Shown here in pieces: positions 40,170 through 48,766 of a stretch of DNA of 64,000 nt. How positions within the stretch are numbered: the stretch's first letter is position 1; each line of letters begins with the position of its first letter. A program made the position numbers and the translations under genes. Source of the DNA: an uncultured Clostridia bacterium (lineage in GTDB: Bacteria > Bacillota > Clostridia > Christensenellales > Borkfalkiaceae). Under the pieces are notes generated by a model that searched no databases, was not told where the DNA came from, and saw only the letters and a program-made list of their open reading frames with translations. The stretch is from assembly GCA_947625095.1 (NCBI GenBank), contig CANQMX010000004.1, positions 35,505 through 99,504 on the forward strand. The letters run 5' to 3'.

Positions 40170-41363
40170 TCAGATGAGCGCAGCGGTCTCGCGCGCGATG
40201 ACAAGTTCCTCGTTGGTGGGAATGACGAGGATCTTCACCCTCGAACCCTTCGCCGAAAGGTCGTGGATGGTGCCGTCATTCTTGTATTCGTTCTTCTCAT
40301 CGTCGATCTTTACGCCGAAGGCCTCCAACCCGTGGCAGATGTCCGCGCGCACCGAGGGCGTATTCTCGCCGACGCCCGCCGTAAACACGATGACGTCGAG
40401 CCCGCCCAACGCTGCCATGTACGCGCCCACGTACTTCTTGCACGAATAGGCAAACATTTTCAGGGCGAGTTCGGCGCGGTAGTTGCCCCCTTCCGCCGCG
40501 GCGCAGAGGTCGCGGAAGTCGGAGGAGACGCCCGAAACGCCGAGCATCCCGCACTTCTTGTTGAGGTAATTCAGCCCCTCCGCCATCGTCATGCCCTTCT
40601 TGCGGCACAAAAATTCCACCGCGGCGTAGTCGATGTCGCCGCTGCGCGTTCCCATGGGCACGCCCGCGAGCGGGGTGAAGCCCATCGAGGTATCGATGCA
40701 CTTTCCGCCGTCCACCGCCGAGATGGAAGAGCCGTTCCCCAAATGGCAGGTCACGATCTTGAGCTCCTCGGGCTTTTTGCCGAGGTATTCCGCCGCCGCC
40801 TGCGAGACATATTTATGCGAAGTCCCGTGCGCGCCGTACCGCCGCACCTTGTACTGTTTATAGTCGTCGTAGTCGATAGCATACAGGTGGGCGTAGTCTG
40901 GCATCGTCGCGTGGAAGGAGGTATCGAACACGAGCGCCATCTTCTTGCCGGGCATCACGGCGCGGCAGGCGTTCACGCCCAAAATGGCGGCGGGGTTGTG
41001 GAGGGGCGCAAGTTCCTTGATCTCCTCCATCGTCTCCATCACCTCGTCGGTGACGAGCGTCGTCTTGGTGAACGCCTCGCCCGAGGCGACCACGCGGTGT
41101 CCCACGGCGTCGATCTCATCCATTGATTGGATGACGCCCGCCTCGCTATCCACAAGTTCTTTGAGGACGAGGGCGATGGCGACGGTGTGGTCGGGCAGGT
41201 CCTGTTCGATGACAAAGGTCTTGCCGTTGGCCTTGTGTGTGAGTTTGCCGCCGTCGATGCCGATGCGCTCGCACCCGCCCTTGGCGAGGACTTCCTCTGT
41301 CTCCATGTCGATGAGTTGATATTTGAGCGAAGAACTCCCCGCATTGATGACCAGAATTTTCAT
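40170..41363 (-). CDS. ackA: Acetate kinase
   Basis: Makes ATP and acetate from acetyl phosphate. 397 residues with the ASKHA fold: VINAGSSSLKYQL at the N-terminus, FDTSFHATMP near 173, CHLGNGSS near 207 and TAGVGENTP near 327. SD AAGGAG. Twelve bases after pta; together they form the classic acetate-producing pair of fermenters. Confidence 0.97.
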   Translation of the reverse strand: MKILVINAGSSSLKYQLIDMETEEVLAKGGCERIGIDGGKLTHKANGKTFVIEQDLPDHTVAIALVLKELVDSEAGVIQSMDEIDAVGHRVVASGEAFTKTTLVTDEVMETMEEIKELAPLHNPAAILGVNACRAVMPGKKMALVFDTSFHATMPDYAHLYAIDYDDYKQYKVRRYGAHGTSHKYVSQAAAEYLGKKPEELKIVTCHLGNGSSISAVDGGKCIDTSMGFTPLAGVPMGTRSGDIDYAAVEFLCRKKGMTMAEGLNYLNKKCGMLGVSGVSSDFRDLCAAAEGGNYRAELALKMFAYSCKKYVGAYMAALGGLDVIVFTAGVGENTPSVRADICHGLEAFGVKIDDEKNEYKNDGTIHDLSAKGSRVKILVIPTNEELVIARETAALI

Positions 41364-41375
41364 GAGACCTTCTCC

Positions 41376-42413
41376 TTATTGCACGGCCTGAATGGCGGTG
41401 ATGGCGACTGCGCACACGATGTCGGAGGACTTGCAGCCGCGCGAAAGGTCGTTCAAGGGCTTTGCAAAGCCTTGGCAGATGGGGCCGATGGCCTGGAAGC
41501 CGCCCAGCCTTTCGGCAATTTTATAGCCGATGTTGCCCGATTGCAGGTCGGGGAAGATGAGCACATTCGCGTGCCCCGCCACCTTGGAATCGGGCGCTTT
41601 GAGGGCGGCGACTTCGGGCACGAGGGCGGCGTCAAATTGCAGTTCGCCGTCGAGCGCCAGATCGGGCGCTTTCTCCTTGGCGATCCTCGTCGCCTCCTGC
41701 ACGAGGGTAACATTGTCGTGCTTTGCGCTGCCCTTTGTGGAGAAGGAGAGCATGGCAACGCGGGGTTCGATGCCCGCAATTTCCTTTGCGCTCTTGGCGG
41801 TCGCAATGGCGCAGTCCGCCAGCCCCTCCGCCGTATAAGTGGGGTTGAGGCCGCAGTCGGCAAACACCAGAACGTTGTCATCCACATACTTGTTGTTGCC
41901 CGCCATGATCATGAAACTTGAAACCGCCGCAACGCCGGGCGCGGTCTTTATAATTTGAAGCCCGGGGCGCAAGGTATTTGCGGTGGAGTGGCACGCGCCC
42001 GAAACAAGCCCGTCCGCGTCTCCGTTTTTCAGCATCAGCGCGCCGAAGAAGGTCGCATCCTTGGCCTGTTCCAACGCCTGTTCCTCCGTCATGCCCTTGG
42101 CCTTGCGCAGTTCGTAGAGGAGCTTCGCATACTCTTCGAGTTTGGGCGAAGTCGCGGGGTCGATGATCTCCACTCCCTCGAGGTTGATCTCGGGATTGTT
42201 GATCTTGATTTGGTCGGCATTGCCGAGGAGGACGATGCGCGCAATTTTATCGCGGGTGCAGATGTAGGCGGCCTCCACAACGCGCCGATCCTCGCCCTCG
42301 CAGAGGACGATCTTCTTGTCGATGGCCGCAGCCTTTTCCTTGATGGTCTCAATGATGGTGCCGCTCTCGAGGATCTTTCTTCCGAACGATTTGACCTTGT
42401 CTCCGAATGACAT
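41376..42413 (-). CDS. pta: Phosphate acetyltransferase
   Basis: Converts acetyl-CoA and phosphate to acetyl phosphate. 345 residues, the short PTA form without the N-terminal DRTGG domains. Motifs: VLCEGEDRRVVEAA near 34, GLVSGACHSTANTLRP near 135 and VFADCGLNPTYTAEGLAD near 178. ATG 42413 follows GGAG; a longer frame runs into the tandem array and is not supported. The mRNA starts near 42866, giving a leader of about 450 bases that contains a 37-bp tandem array. Confidence 0.96.
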   Translation of the reverse strand: MSFGDKVKSFGRKILESGTIIETIKEKAAAIDKKIVLCEGEDRRVVEAAYICTRDKIARIVLLGNADQIKINNPEINLEGVEIIDPATSPKLEEYAKLLYELRKAKGMTEEQALEQAKDATFFGALMLKNGDADGLVSGACHSTANTLRPGLQIIKTAPGVAAVSSFMIMAGNNKYVDDNVLVFADCGLNPTYTAEGLADCAIATAKSAKEIAGIEPRVAMLSFSTKGSAKHDNVTLVQEATRIAKEKAPDLALDGELQFDAALVPEVAALKAPDSKVAGHANVLIFPDLQSGNIGYKIAERLGGFQAIGPICQGFAKPLNDLSRGCKSSDIVCAVAITAIQAVQ

Positions 42414-42473
42414 AATTTTTCTCCGTTTTGCTTTATTTTTCTCCGCGCCCCGCGCCTCGGTGTCGATGTCCTG

Positions 42474-42806
42474 CCGCCCGCCACAAACCGTCATGCCGCC
42501 CGACGCGCTACCGCCCGCCACAAACTGTCATGTCGACCGACGCGCCGCCGCTCGCCACAAACTGTCATGTCGACCGACGCGCCGCCGCTCGCCACAAACT
42601 GTCATGTCGACCGACGCGCTACCGCCCGCCACAAACCGTCATGTCGCCCGACGCGCTGCCGCTCGCCACAAACTGTCATGTCGCCCGACGCGCTGCCGCT
42701 CGCCACAAACTGTCATGTCGCCCGACGCGCTACCGCCCGCCACAAACCGTCATGTCGCCCGACGCGCTACCGCCCGCCACAAACTGTCATGTCGACCAAG
42801 CGTAGC
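42474..42806. repeat. 37-bp tandem repeat, nine units, in the pta leader
   Basis: Units begin at 42474, 42511, 42548, 42585, 42622, 42659, 42696, 42733 and 42770, with no spacers. Each contains CACAAAC, GTCATGTCG and CGACGCG; variation is at a few fixed places (CCGCCCGCC or CCGCTCGCC, AACCG or AACTG, TCGACC or TCGCCC). The last unit runs into a family C element ending GGAGACATCTCCACC. In the mRNA sense many units hold the short frame MTVCGGR-stop. Confidence 0.93.
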
Positions 42807-42872
42807 GCGTGGAGACATCTCCACCTCATTGTCCCTTTCGGGAGCGCAGACCCGCGGGAAATGCTTTTCTGT

Positions 42873-42901
42873 ATTATACACCCTTTGCAAAAAAATGTAA
42901 A
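42873..42901 (-). promoter_or_regulatory. pta-ackA promoter
   Basis: TTTACA (42901-42896), 17 bases, TATAAT (42878-42873). Confidence 0.75.
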
Positions 42902-43035
42902 GGCGCGCGCAGTGAAAAATTGAAAATTTGTGCGGTCATATCGAATAAAGGAGGAAAGCCGCCGCTCTCGGATACAATACCTCCCTTTCCCTCTTTCCCC
43001 TCCTTCCTCATGCCGCCCCGCGCGCACCTCACTTC

Positions 43036-43226
43036 CTCATACCGACGCCCCGTAGGGGCGGAGTGTATCTTATCCCCCCTCCTTCCCCCGCCCACTCACT
43101 TCTTATCCCCCTCCCCGCGGCGAAGCCGCGGGGAGGGGGACACAGGGGGAGGGGCAACCCTTGCCCACCCCTTGCCCCGCCCGCACTATTGCCGACCAAG
43201 GGCGGCACGAGCCGTAGGCGAAGTAG
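43036..43226. repeat. Family D, A and F elements before tmcAL
   Basis: 43036-43072 family D with core CGCCCC-GTA-GGGGCG; 43106-43140 family A with 16-bp arms and loop GAA; 43178-43226 family F (GCCCGCACTATTGCCGACC, then AAGGGCGGCACGAG). No gene between 42902 and 43452. Confidence 0.8.
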
Positions 43227-43362
43227 GGGTGGGTGTCACCGCAGGTGACGGAAGGGATGTCATCCCGCCCCACATTCTTGCTTCCCCCTGTTGGGGGAAG
43301 TGCCCCGTAGGGGCAACAGGGGTTTCCTCGTCATTCCGCCCCCTCTTCCGCGCGCGATTTTG

Positions 43363-43390
43363 TTGACATTTCTCGCAAACATGGTACAAT
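43363..43390 (+). promoter_or_regulatory. tmcAL promoter
   Basis: TTGACA (43363-43368), 16 bases, TACAAT (43385-43390). Confidence 0.8.
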
Positions 43391-43452
43391 AATAGCGTAC
43401 ATTCCCAAAGGTGCGGAAAACCCCATTTTCGAAAATTTTTTGCGAGGCTCGT

Positions 43453-44631
43453 ATGAAGTTTTGTGCGGTCATATGCGAATACAATCCCTTTCACAACGGG
43501 CACAGGCGGCAGTTGGAGCAGATCCGTCTCCAGAGCGGCTGCGATAAAATTCTGTGCCTCATGAGCGGAGACTTCACCCAGCGGGGCGAGGCGGCCGTCG
43601 CGGGCAAGTATATGCGAGCGCGGCACGCGCTCATGGGCGGCGCGGACGTCGTCCTGGAACTGCCCACCCCGTTTGCCGTTGCGCCCGCCGAACTCTTCGC
43701 GCAGGGCGCGGTGCACATTCTTGCCGCCATTCCCGCCGTCGAAAAACTCGCCTTCGGGTGCGAGAGCGGCACAAAGGAGGACTTCCTCTCCCTCGCCGAG
43801 GCGCTCGCCTCCGAGGACAAGCCCTTTCAGAACGCCCTCAAGGAGAACATGGCGGAGGGCGGTTCGTACATCCGCGCGCGCAACGCCGCGCTCTTCTCCT
43901 TCCATCCCGAGATCGACGAGGCGCTCCTCTCCTCCCCCAACAACATTTTGGGGGGCGAGTACTGCCGCGCCCTGCGCGCCGAAAAGAGCAAGATAGAGCC
44001 GCTTCCCATTCCGCGCACGGGCGGCGCATACGGCGAAGAGACGCTGCGCGCCGATTTTTCTTCGGCCGCCTCCCTCCGCCTCGCCATGGGCGAATTCAAG
44101 GAGAACCGCCGCCTCATCAAGCGGAACGTGCCCGCCGCCGTCTACGCGGACTGCCCCCTGCGCCCGCCGCAGGCCTACGCAAACGCCGTGCTGTGCGCCC
44201 TCGTCGCCCACTCCGCGGAGGAAGTCGCCCTTACGCCCGACTGCGCCGAGGGACTGGAAAACCGCCTTAAAATGCTCGTGCACACCACGCCCGATTACAA
44301 CGAACTGCTTGATAAGGCGGTCTCCAAGCGCTACACGCGGGCGCGCATCCGCCGCATCCTCGCGCAGAATTTTTTGGGCGTCACCTTAAAGGCGGTCAGA
44401 AGTTATCTCACTTCTCCCCTCTACTGCAATGTGCTCGCCGTCAAACGCGAGGGCGCGGAGGAAATTCTCTCCGCCCTTTCCCGGAGCAAATTCCCCGTGC
44501 TCGTGAAAAAAAGCGATATCTCCCGCCTCGAAAAGCACGCCCGCGCCTGCCTTGACACCGACCTCAAGGCCGCGCAGCTCTACGCCGCCCTCTCCTCCCG
44601 CACCGAGAACGACGCCACCCTCTTTCTTTGA
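43453..44631 (+). CDS. tmcAL: tRNA(Met) cytidine acetate ligase (TmcAL/YlbM)
   Basis: 392 residues. Makes N4-acetylcytidine at the wobble position of elongator tRNA-Met from acetate and ATP. The nucleotidyltransferase motif is EYNPFHNGH (near 8-16), followed by MSGDFTQRGEAAV and a C-terminal helical part with RRILAQNFLG. GCGAGG before ATG 43453 supports the start; a frame 14 codons longer has no site. It uses acetate and adjoins pta-ackA, yceD and rpmF, an arrangement common in Clostridia. Confidence 0.93.
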   Translation: MKFCAVICEYNPFHNGHRRQLEQIRLQSGCDKILCLMSGDFTQRGEAAVAGKYMRARHALMGGADVVLELPTPFAVAPAELFAQGAVHILAAIPAVEKLAFGCESGTKEDFLSLAEALASEDKPFQNALKENMAEGGSYIRARNAALFSFHPEIDEALLSSPNNILGGEYCRALRAEKSKIEPLPIPRTGGAYGEETLRADFSSAASLRLAMGEFKENRRLIKRNVPAAVYADCPLRPPQAYANAVLCALVAHSAEEVALTPDCAEGLENRLKMLVHTTPDYNELLDKAVSKRYTRARIRRILAQNFLGVTLKAVRSYLTSPLYCNVLAVKREGAEEILSALSRSKFPVLVKKSDISRLEKHARACLDTDLKAAQLYAALSSRTENDATLFL

Positions 44632-44699
44632 ACCACCTCTATCATACCACATTTTTCTCTTTTGTTTTTGGATATATGACATAGTTTTTTCATTTTTTT

Positions 44700-44764
44700 G
44701 TTTTCGCGCGCCCGCCCAAAATTCTCCCCCTACGGGGGAGAATTTTGGGCGGGCGCGCGAAAAC
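44700..44764. repeat. Perfect 31-bp palindrome between convergent genes
   Basis: Arms 44700-44730 and 44734-44764, loop TAC. Ends are GTTTT/AAAAC. It sits between tmcAL and the GH43 gene, where a bidirectional terminator would be expected, yet no T-run follows the stem on either strand. Confidence 0.85.
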
Positions 44765-44883
44765 AAATTTAGGGGACTGCCCGCTCGGACAACCCCCATT
44801 GTTATGCAATTGCAATATTTTTTCTATGCGTTTGCAGTGTAACGCTCGCGCTTCTCACACTCAATTTATTGAGCGTCACTTCA

Positions 44884-47007
44884 TTAGCCGACGAGGTTGC
44901 TCCCCGTGATCGTGGAGTAGTTGTTGAAGAAGATGGACATACTCCGCTTGGGGTTGGTGTAGCCGAGCGCCGTGATGGTGAAGCCCGACTTGTTCTGGTC
45001 GCCCAGCCATGCGGGGGAGACGACGCCGTAGTACACCTTTTCGCCGTTCGCCTGCGCCTCGGTGAACTCGATCTTGATGTAGCACTTGCCGTACATCTGC
45101 CATGTGCCGATATCGGTTGTGCCGCTCTTGATCTTGCCATCCGCGCCGAGGGTGACATCGACGGAGATGTTGACCCCCTCAAAGTCGGAGTTGGTATCGC
45201 GATGGTTGTTCATGTAGACCATCTTGAACTTGCCGTTATCCGTATACTTCAAGAGCTCCTCTTTGGTGACGGTGCGCATCATCTCGCCGCTGTAACGGTT
45301 GGGATTGATGCAGATATCGCCCTTGGAGTTGAGATAATATTGGTGGATCTGCGTCACAAAATTGCCGCTATAAGCCCCATCAGATCCCCTCCTGCCATAA
45401 GACGGGGAACGGGTGATGTACGCCGCGAGACTAACGCCCGCGTACGTCGTATAGAGATCGTTGTGACCGGGCAGGATGATATCGATCTCCTTACTGTTGG
45501 TTTTGTTGTGCCATGTGAAGGCGCCCATGTACTTGTTGCCCGAATTTGCCTCGTTGCCCGGGCTGACATTGCGCACGATGCCCTCGCCGCCCGCGGACTT
45601 GAAGATGCCGAGCGGGCTATCGCTTCTGCCGCCGTACATCTGATAGTTGTCGCCGAGACCGTCGTAGGAGTGCATGGTGTAGTAATACGTCTTGCCCTCT
45701 ACCGCCTTGCCGTCTGCACCTGTGGGTTCGCCGTTCTCATCAAAAGTGGCCGTCTCATCGAAGATCTTGACATTGTCGTGACGGGCGAGCACGGGAGCTT
45801 CCATGTTGGCCTTGGAAATGTTCTTGCCGTAGTATTCGTGCTCCCAGCCGATGCTGTCGCTCGACGCAGAGCCGAAGTCACTCTGTATATCGGCGACATA
45901 CTGACGGATCTCTTCATGCGTCTGCCAGCCCTTGCCATCCTTGCGCAGACCCGTTTGGGGATCGAGTTCGATGATGTAGTCGCCCGAGCCGAACGAGCCG
46001 TACGCCATATACATCTTGCCATCGGGCGTGTAGATGATCTGCGGGTCGATGCCGTTGACATCGGCTACGGTTTCATTGCGCTGGATGGAGGACTGAATGA
46101 GAACGGCCTGCTTGCCATCCGGCCCCTTGACTGCGGTGAAAGAGCCGGCTTCGAGCGACTTGGAGTGGTACAGAAGGATGCAGGCGCGCGCATACTTTTG
46201 TCCGTTGATGTACATCCCTTCGCTGCCGCCCGCGCCATCCACGACGCAGGTGTAGAGCCAATAGCCGCCGTCGGGCGCGGGAACGATATCTGGCGCCCAC
46301 CAGCTTGCGCTGTCTTCGGTATAAGAACCGCCTAACTGGCCGCCGTACAGCCATGCCCATGCGTCGCTTCCGATAAATTCTTCCTCGCGATCATGCAATT
46401 CAAACGTTCTGCCCATGAACTTCCAAGTGAGGAGGTCCTCCGAGCGGTGGATGGCGTTGCCGTAGGTGGAATATTTTAACCCCTCGATGGTGACATCGGG
46501 CGTTTCATTCCAACCCGTCGAGAAGAGGTAATACACGGGCTTGCCGTTTTCCATCACCTCGATAAACGAGGGGTCGTGCGTGTGGCCGAGATATTTTTCG
46601 CCCATAGCCTCGTCCGTATCTTTTTGCGTATTGCCCGTATATTGGTTGCCGGGATCTGTGACATAGGCGGGTACGACCTCCACCCTGCCCTGCTTACTGC
46701 CGCGGGTGTAGGTGACGATGCCCACGCCCTTTGCCGTGAATACGCCATCCGCATACGTTGCGACGGTGGAGGGGTCTGAAATGGGCGTGCCGTCGAACGC
46801 GTACGCTTTGAGATCGGTCGCGCCCTCCACCTTGTACGTCGTATCCGACGCGGGAAGGGTGATTTCGTCATCCAAATTATCGAAGCAGATGCGCGCACCC
46901 TCGTAGGCAGAGTCCGCCGTCTCTTCCTTGCCGCCGCAGGCCGCGAATACCGAGACCGCCAAGAGGCAACTCGTTGCGACTGCGGCAAATTTCAGCGCTT
47001 TTTTCAT
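44884..47007 (-). CDS. Glycoside hydrolase family 43 lipoprotein (arabinanase-like)
   Basis: 707 residues, surface lipoprotein (lipobox FAAC, Cys24). Residues about 35-115 look like a bacterial Ig-like domain. The five-bladed propeller follows: HTHDPSFIEV gives the general-base Asp145, SWWAPDIVPA and DGGYWLYTCV mark blade 2, GIDPQIIYTPDGK holds the second Asp, and MEAPVLAR the general-acid Glu. A long beta-rich C-terminal part completes it. Most likely acts on arabinan or arabinoxylan side chains. No sugar transporter is nearby. Own promoter; GGGGGAAAACAAC before the ATG. Confidence 0.85.
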   Translation of the reverse strand: MKKALKFAAVATSCLLAVSVFAACGGKEETADSAYEGARICFDNLDDEITLPASDTTYKVEGATDLKAYAFDGTPISDPSTVATYADGVFTAKGVGIVTYTRGSKQGRVEVVPAYVTDPGNQYTGNTQKDTDEAMGEKYLGHTHDPSFIEVMENGKPVYYLFSTGWNETPDVTIEGLKYSTYGNAIHRSEDLLTWKFMGRTFELHDREEEFIGSDAWAWLYGGQLGGSYTEDSASWWAPDIVPAPDGGYWLYTCVVDGAGGSEGMYINGQKYARACILLYHSKSLEAGSFTAVKGPDGKQAVLIQSSIQRNETVADVNGIDPQIIYTPDGKMYMAYGSFGSGDYIIELDPQTGLRKDGKGWQTHEEIRQYVADIQSDFGSASSDSIGWEHEYYGKNISKANMEAPVLARHDNVKIFDETATFDENGEPTGADGKAVEGKTYYYTMHSYDGLGDNYQMYGGRSDSPLGIFKSAGGEGIVRNVSPGNEANSGNKYMGAFTWHNKTNSKEIDIILPGHNDLYTTYAGVSLAAYITRSPSYGRRGSDGAYSGNFVTQIHQYYLNSKGDICINPNRYSGEMMRTVTKEELLKYTDNGKFKMVYMNNHRDTNSDFEGVNISVDVTLGADGKIKSGTTDIGTWQMYGKCYIKIEFTEAQANGEKVYYGVVSPAWLGDQNKSGFTITALGYTNPKRSMSIFFNNYSTITGSNLVG

Positions 47008-47037
47008 GTTGTTTTCCCCCTTAAATTGATTGCTTTT

Positions 47038-47066
47038 ATTGTAGCACAGAAATGTCCGCTTGACAA
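47038..47066 (-). promoter_or_regulatory. GH43 gene promoter
   Basis: TTGTCA (47066-47061), 17 bases, TACAAT (47043-47038). Confidence 0.85.
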
Positions 47067-47117
47067 GGGGACATGACAAATTTTCATGCAAAAATTTGGA
47101 AAAGACGGGAAGATGAG

Positions 47118-47242
47118 CAATCCCGCCCGCCGCCGAGAGCGCGTTGCGCTCTCGGCGGCGGGCGGGATTGCGCGCGGAGAATGGCGGTCCCCACCACCGC
47201 CTGCGGCGGAGCCTCCCCTTTGGAAAAGGGTAGGCCTTGGAC
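47118..47242. repeat. Perfect 25-bp palindrome and an inverted family B element
   Basis: Arms 47118-47142 and 47146-47170, loop GTT. Then 47189-47242 is family B on the minus strand with core CCCTTTTCC/AAAGGG. Confidence 0.85.
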
Positions 47243-47248
47243 AGGTGC

Positions 47249-48766
47249 TCAAAGATATTTTCGGACGACCGCGTCGGCGATGCGGAAACCGTCCGCCGCG
47301 GCGGAGGCGATGCCGCCCGCATAGCCGCAACCCTCGCCGCAGGGGTAGACGCCCTCCCTGCCCGCCGCCTGCATATCCTCGCCGCGCACGACGCGCACGG
47401 GCGAACTTGTGCGCGATTCCACCCCCGTCAAGACCCCCTCGTACGCCGCAAAGCCCTTAAGCCGCCGATCCATATCGGGAATGGCGGCGCGGAGCGCAGA
47501 GACGACCCCCTTGGGCAGGTAACTTTCGAGCGGGGCAAACGACGTGCCGCGGGAGTACGTCGGCTTGACTTCGCCGAAGTAGTAACTTTCCCGCCCGATG
47601 AGAAAATCGCCGATGAGTTGCGCGGGGGCGCGGTATCCTCCCCCGCCCGCAAGGTAGGCGGCGCGCTCCAACCTGCGCTGGAACTCCACGCCCGCGAGAG
47701 GGCTGTCCCCGCCGAAGTCCTCCCGCCCGACCTGCGCGACGAGGGCGGAATTGGCGTTCTGCCCCTCCCGCAGAAAGTTGCTCATGCCGTTGGTGACGAC
47801 CCCGCCCTCCTCGCTTGCCGAGGGAATGACGACGCCCCCGGGGCACATACAGAAGGTGAACACGGCGCGCTCCGAGGCGTGCGAGACGAGTTTATAGTCC
47901 GCCGCGGGGAGACGGGCATAGCCGTTGCCGTACTGCGCCGCGCTGACGGCGCGCTGCAAGTGCTCCACCCGCACCCCCACCGCGAACGCCTTTTGCTCCA
48001 TCCGGAAGCCGCGGGAGAGCAGCATTTCAAAGGTATCGCGCGCGCTGTGCCCCACGGCGAGGACGAGGACGTCCGCCTCCTCCCTTGTGCCGTTCACATA
48101 AATTGCGGCGAGTTTGCCGCCCTTCACCTCCACATCGGTGAGCTGGGACAAAAAGCGCACCTGTCCGCCCCGCGCGAGGATCTCCCCCCGCATATTGGCG
48201 ACGACCTTTTGAAGATTGTCGCTGCCGATGTGCGGCTTGCCGAGATACTCCACCTCGGCGGGCGCGCCGAAGCGGACGAAGGCGCGGAGAATGTCGCGGC
48301 GGTAGGGGCTGTTGGTCTGCGTGGTGAGTTTGCCGTCCGAGAACGTCCCCGCTCCCCCTTCGCCGAACTGCACGTTGGAGGCGGGGTCGAGCACCCCGCT
48401 TTTTTGGAAGGCCGCAACGTCGGCGGCGCGCTCCTCCACCGCCCTGCCCCGCTCGATGATGGTGGGTTTTATGCCGTAGTCGAGAAGGCGCAGCGCCGCA
48501 AACAGCCCCGCAGGCCCTGCGCCCGCGATGTAGGCGCGAACGGGCTTTTTGACCTGCGGAAATGTCGGAACGGGGTCGGAAATTTGCTCGTCGGCACATT
48601 CCACCGTGTACACCCACTTGATGTCGCCCTTGTCGCGCGCGTCGAGGGATTTTTTCAGAATTTTGAAATATTTGACGGGCGCGCGGAGTTTTTTTTCGCA
48701 GAGGGCGAGGAGGGCGCGCTCCCCCTTGTGCGGGGGGAGGGAGATATCGCGCAGGGTGAGTTTCAT
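47249..48766 (-). CDS. FAD-dependent oxidoreductase of unknown substrate
   Basis: 505 residues. An N-terminal part of about 80 residues precedes the FAD-binding Rossmann motif (AYIAGAGPAGLFAALRLLDY, near 80-99), then GEGGAGTFSDGKL near 143 and a C-terminal FAD motif PCGEGCGYAGGI. This is the large NAD(FAD)-dependent dehydrogenase-like group common in Clostridia, with no settled role. Start ATG 48766 overlaps the upstream flavoprotein stop as ATGA, so the two flavoproteins are coupled. Confidence 0.85.
   Translation of the reverse strand: MKLTLRDISLPPHKGERALLALCEKKLRAPVKYFKILKKSLDARDKGDIKWVYTVECADEQISDPVPTFPQVKKPVRAYIAGAGPAGLFAALRLLDYGIKPTIIERGRAVEERAADVAAFQKSGVLDPASNVQFGEGGAGTFSDGKLTTQTNSPYRRDILRAFVRFGAPAEVEYLGKPHIGSDNLQKVVANMRGEILARGGQVRFLSQLTDVEVKGGKLAAIYVNGTREEADVLVLAVGHSARDTFEMLLSRGFRMEQKAFAVGVRVEHLQRAVSAAQYGNGYARLPAADYKLVSHASERAVFTFCMCPGGVVIPSASEEGGVVTNGMSNFLREGQNANSALVAQVGREDFGGDSPLAGVEFQRRLERAAYLAGGGGYRAPAQLIGDFLIGRESYYFGEVKPTYSRGTSFAPLESYLPKGVVSALRAAIPDMDRRLKGFAAYEGVLTGVESRTSSPVRVVRGEDMQAAGREGVYPCGEGCGYAGGIASAAADGFRIADAVVRKYL

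Noticed and set aside
42474..42806. CRISPR array
   Set aside because: The units have the right length range but abut directly, with no spacers, and no cas genes are in the window. It is a simple tandem repeat.
42316..42923. Repeat-rich proteins encoded in the 37-bp array
   Set aside because: Because 37 is not a multiple of three, all frames stay open through the array. There is no ribosome-binding site and the frames end in unrelated sequence; the region is the leader of pta.
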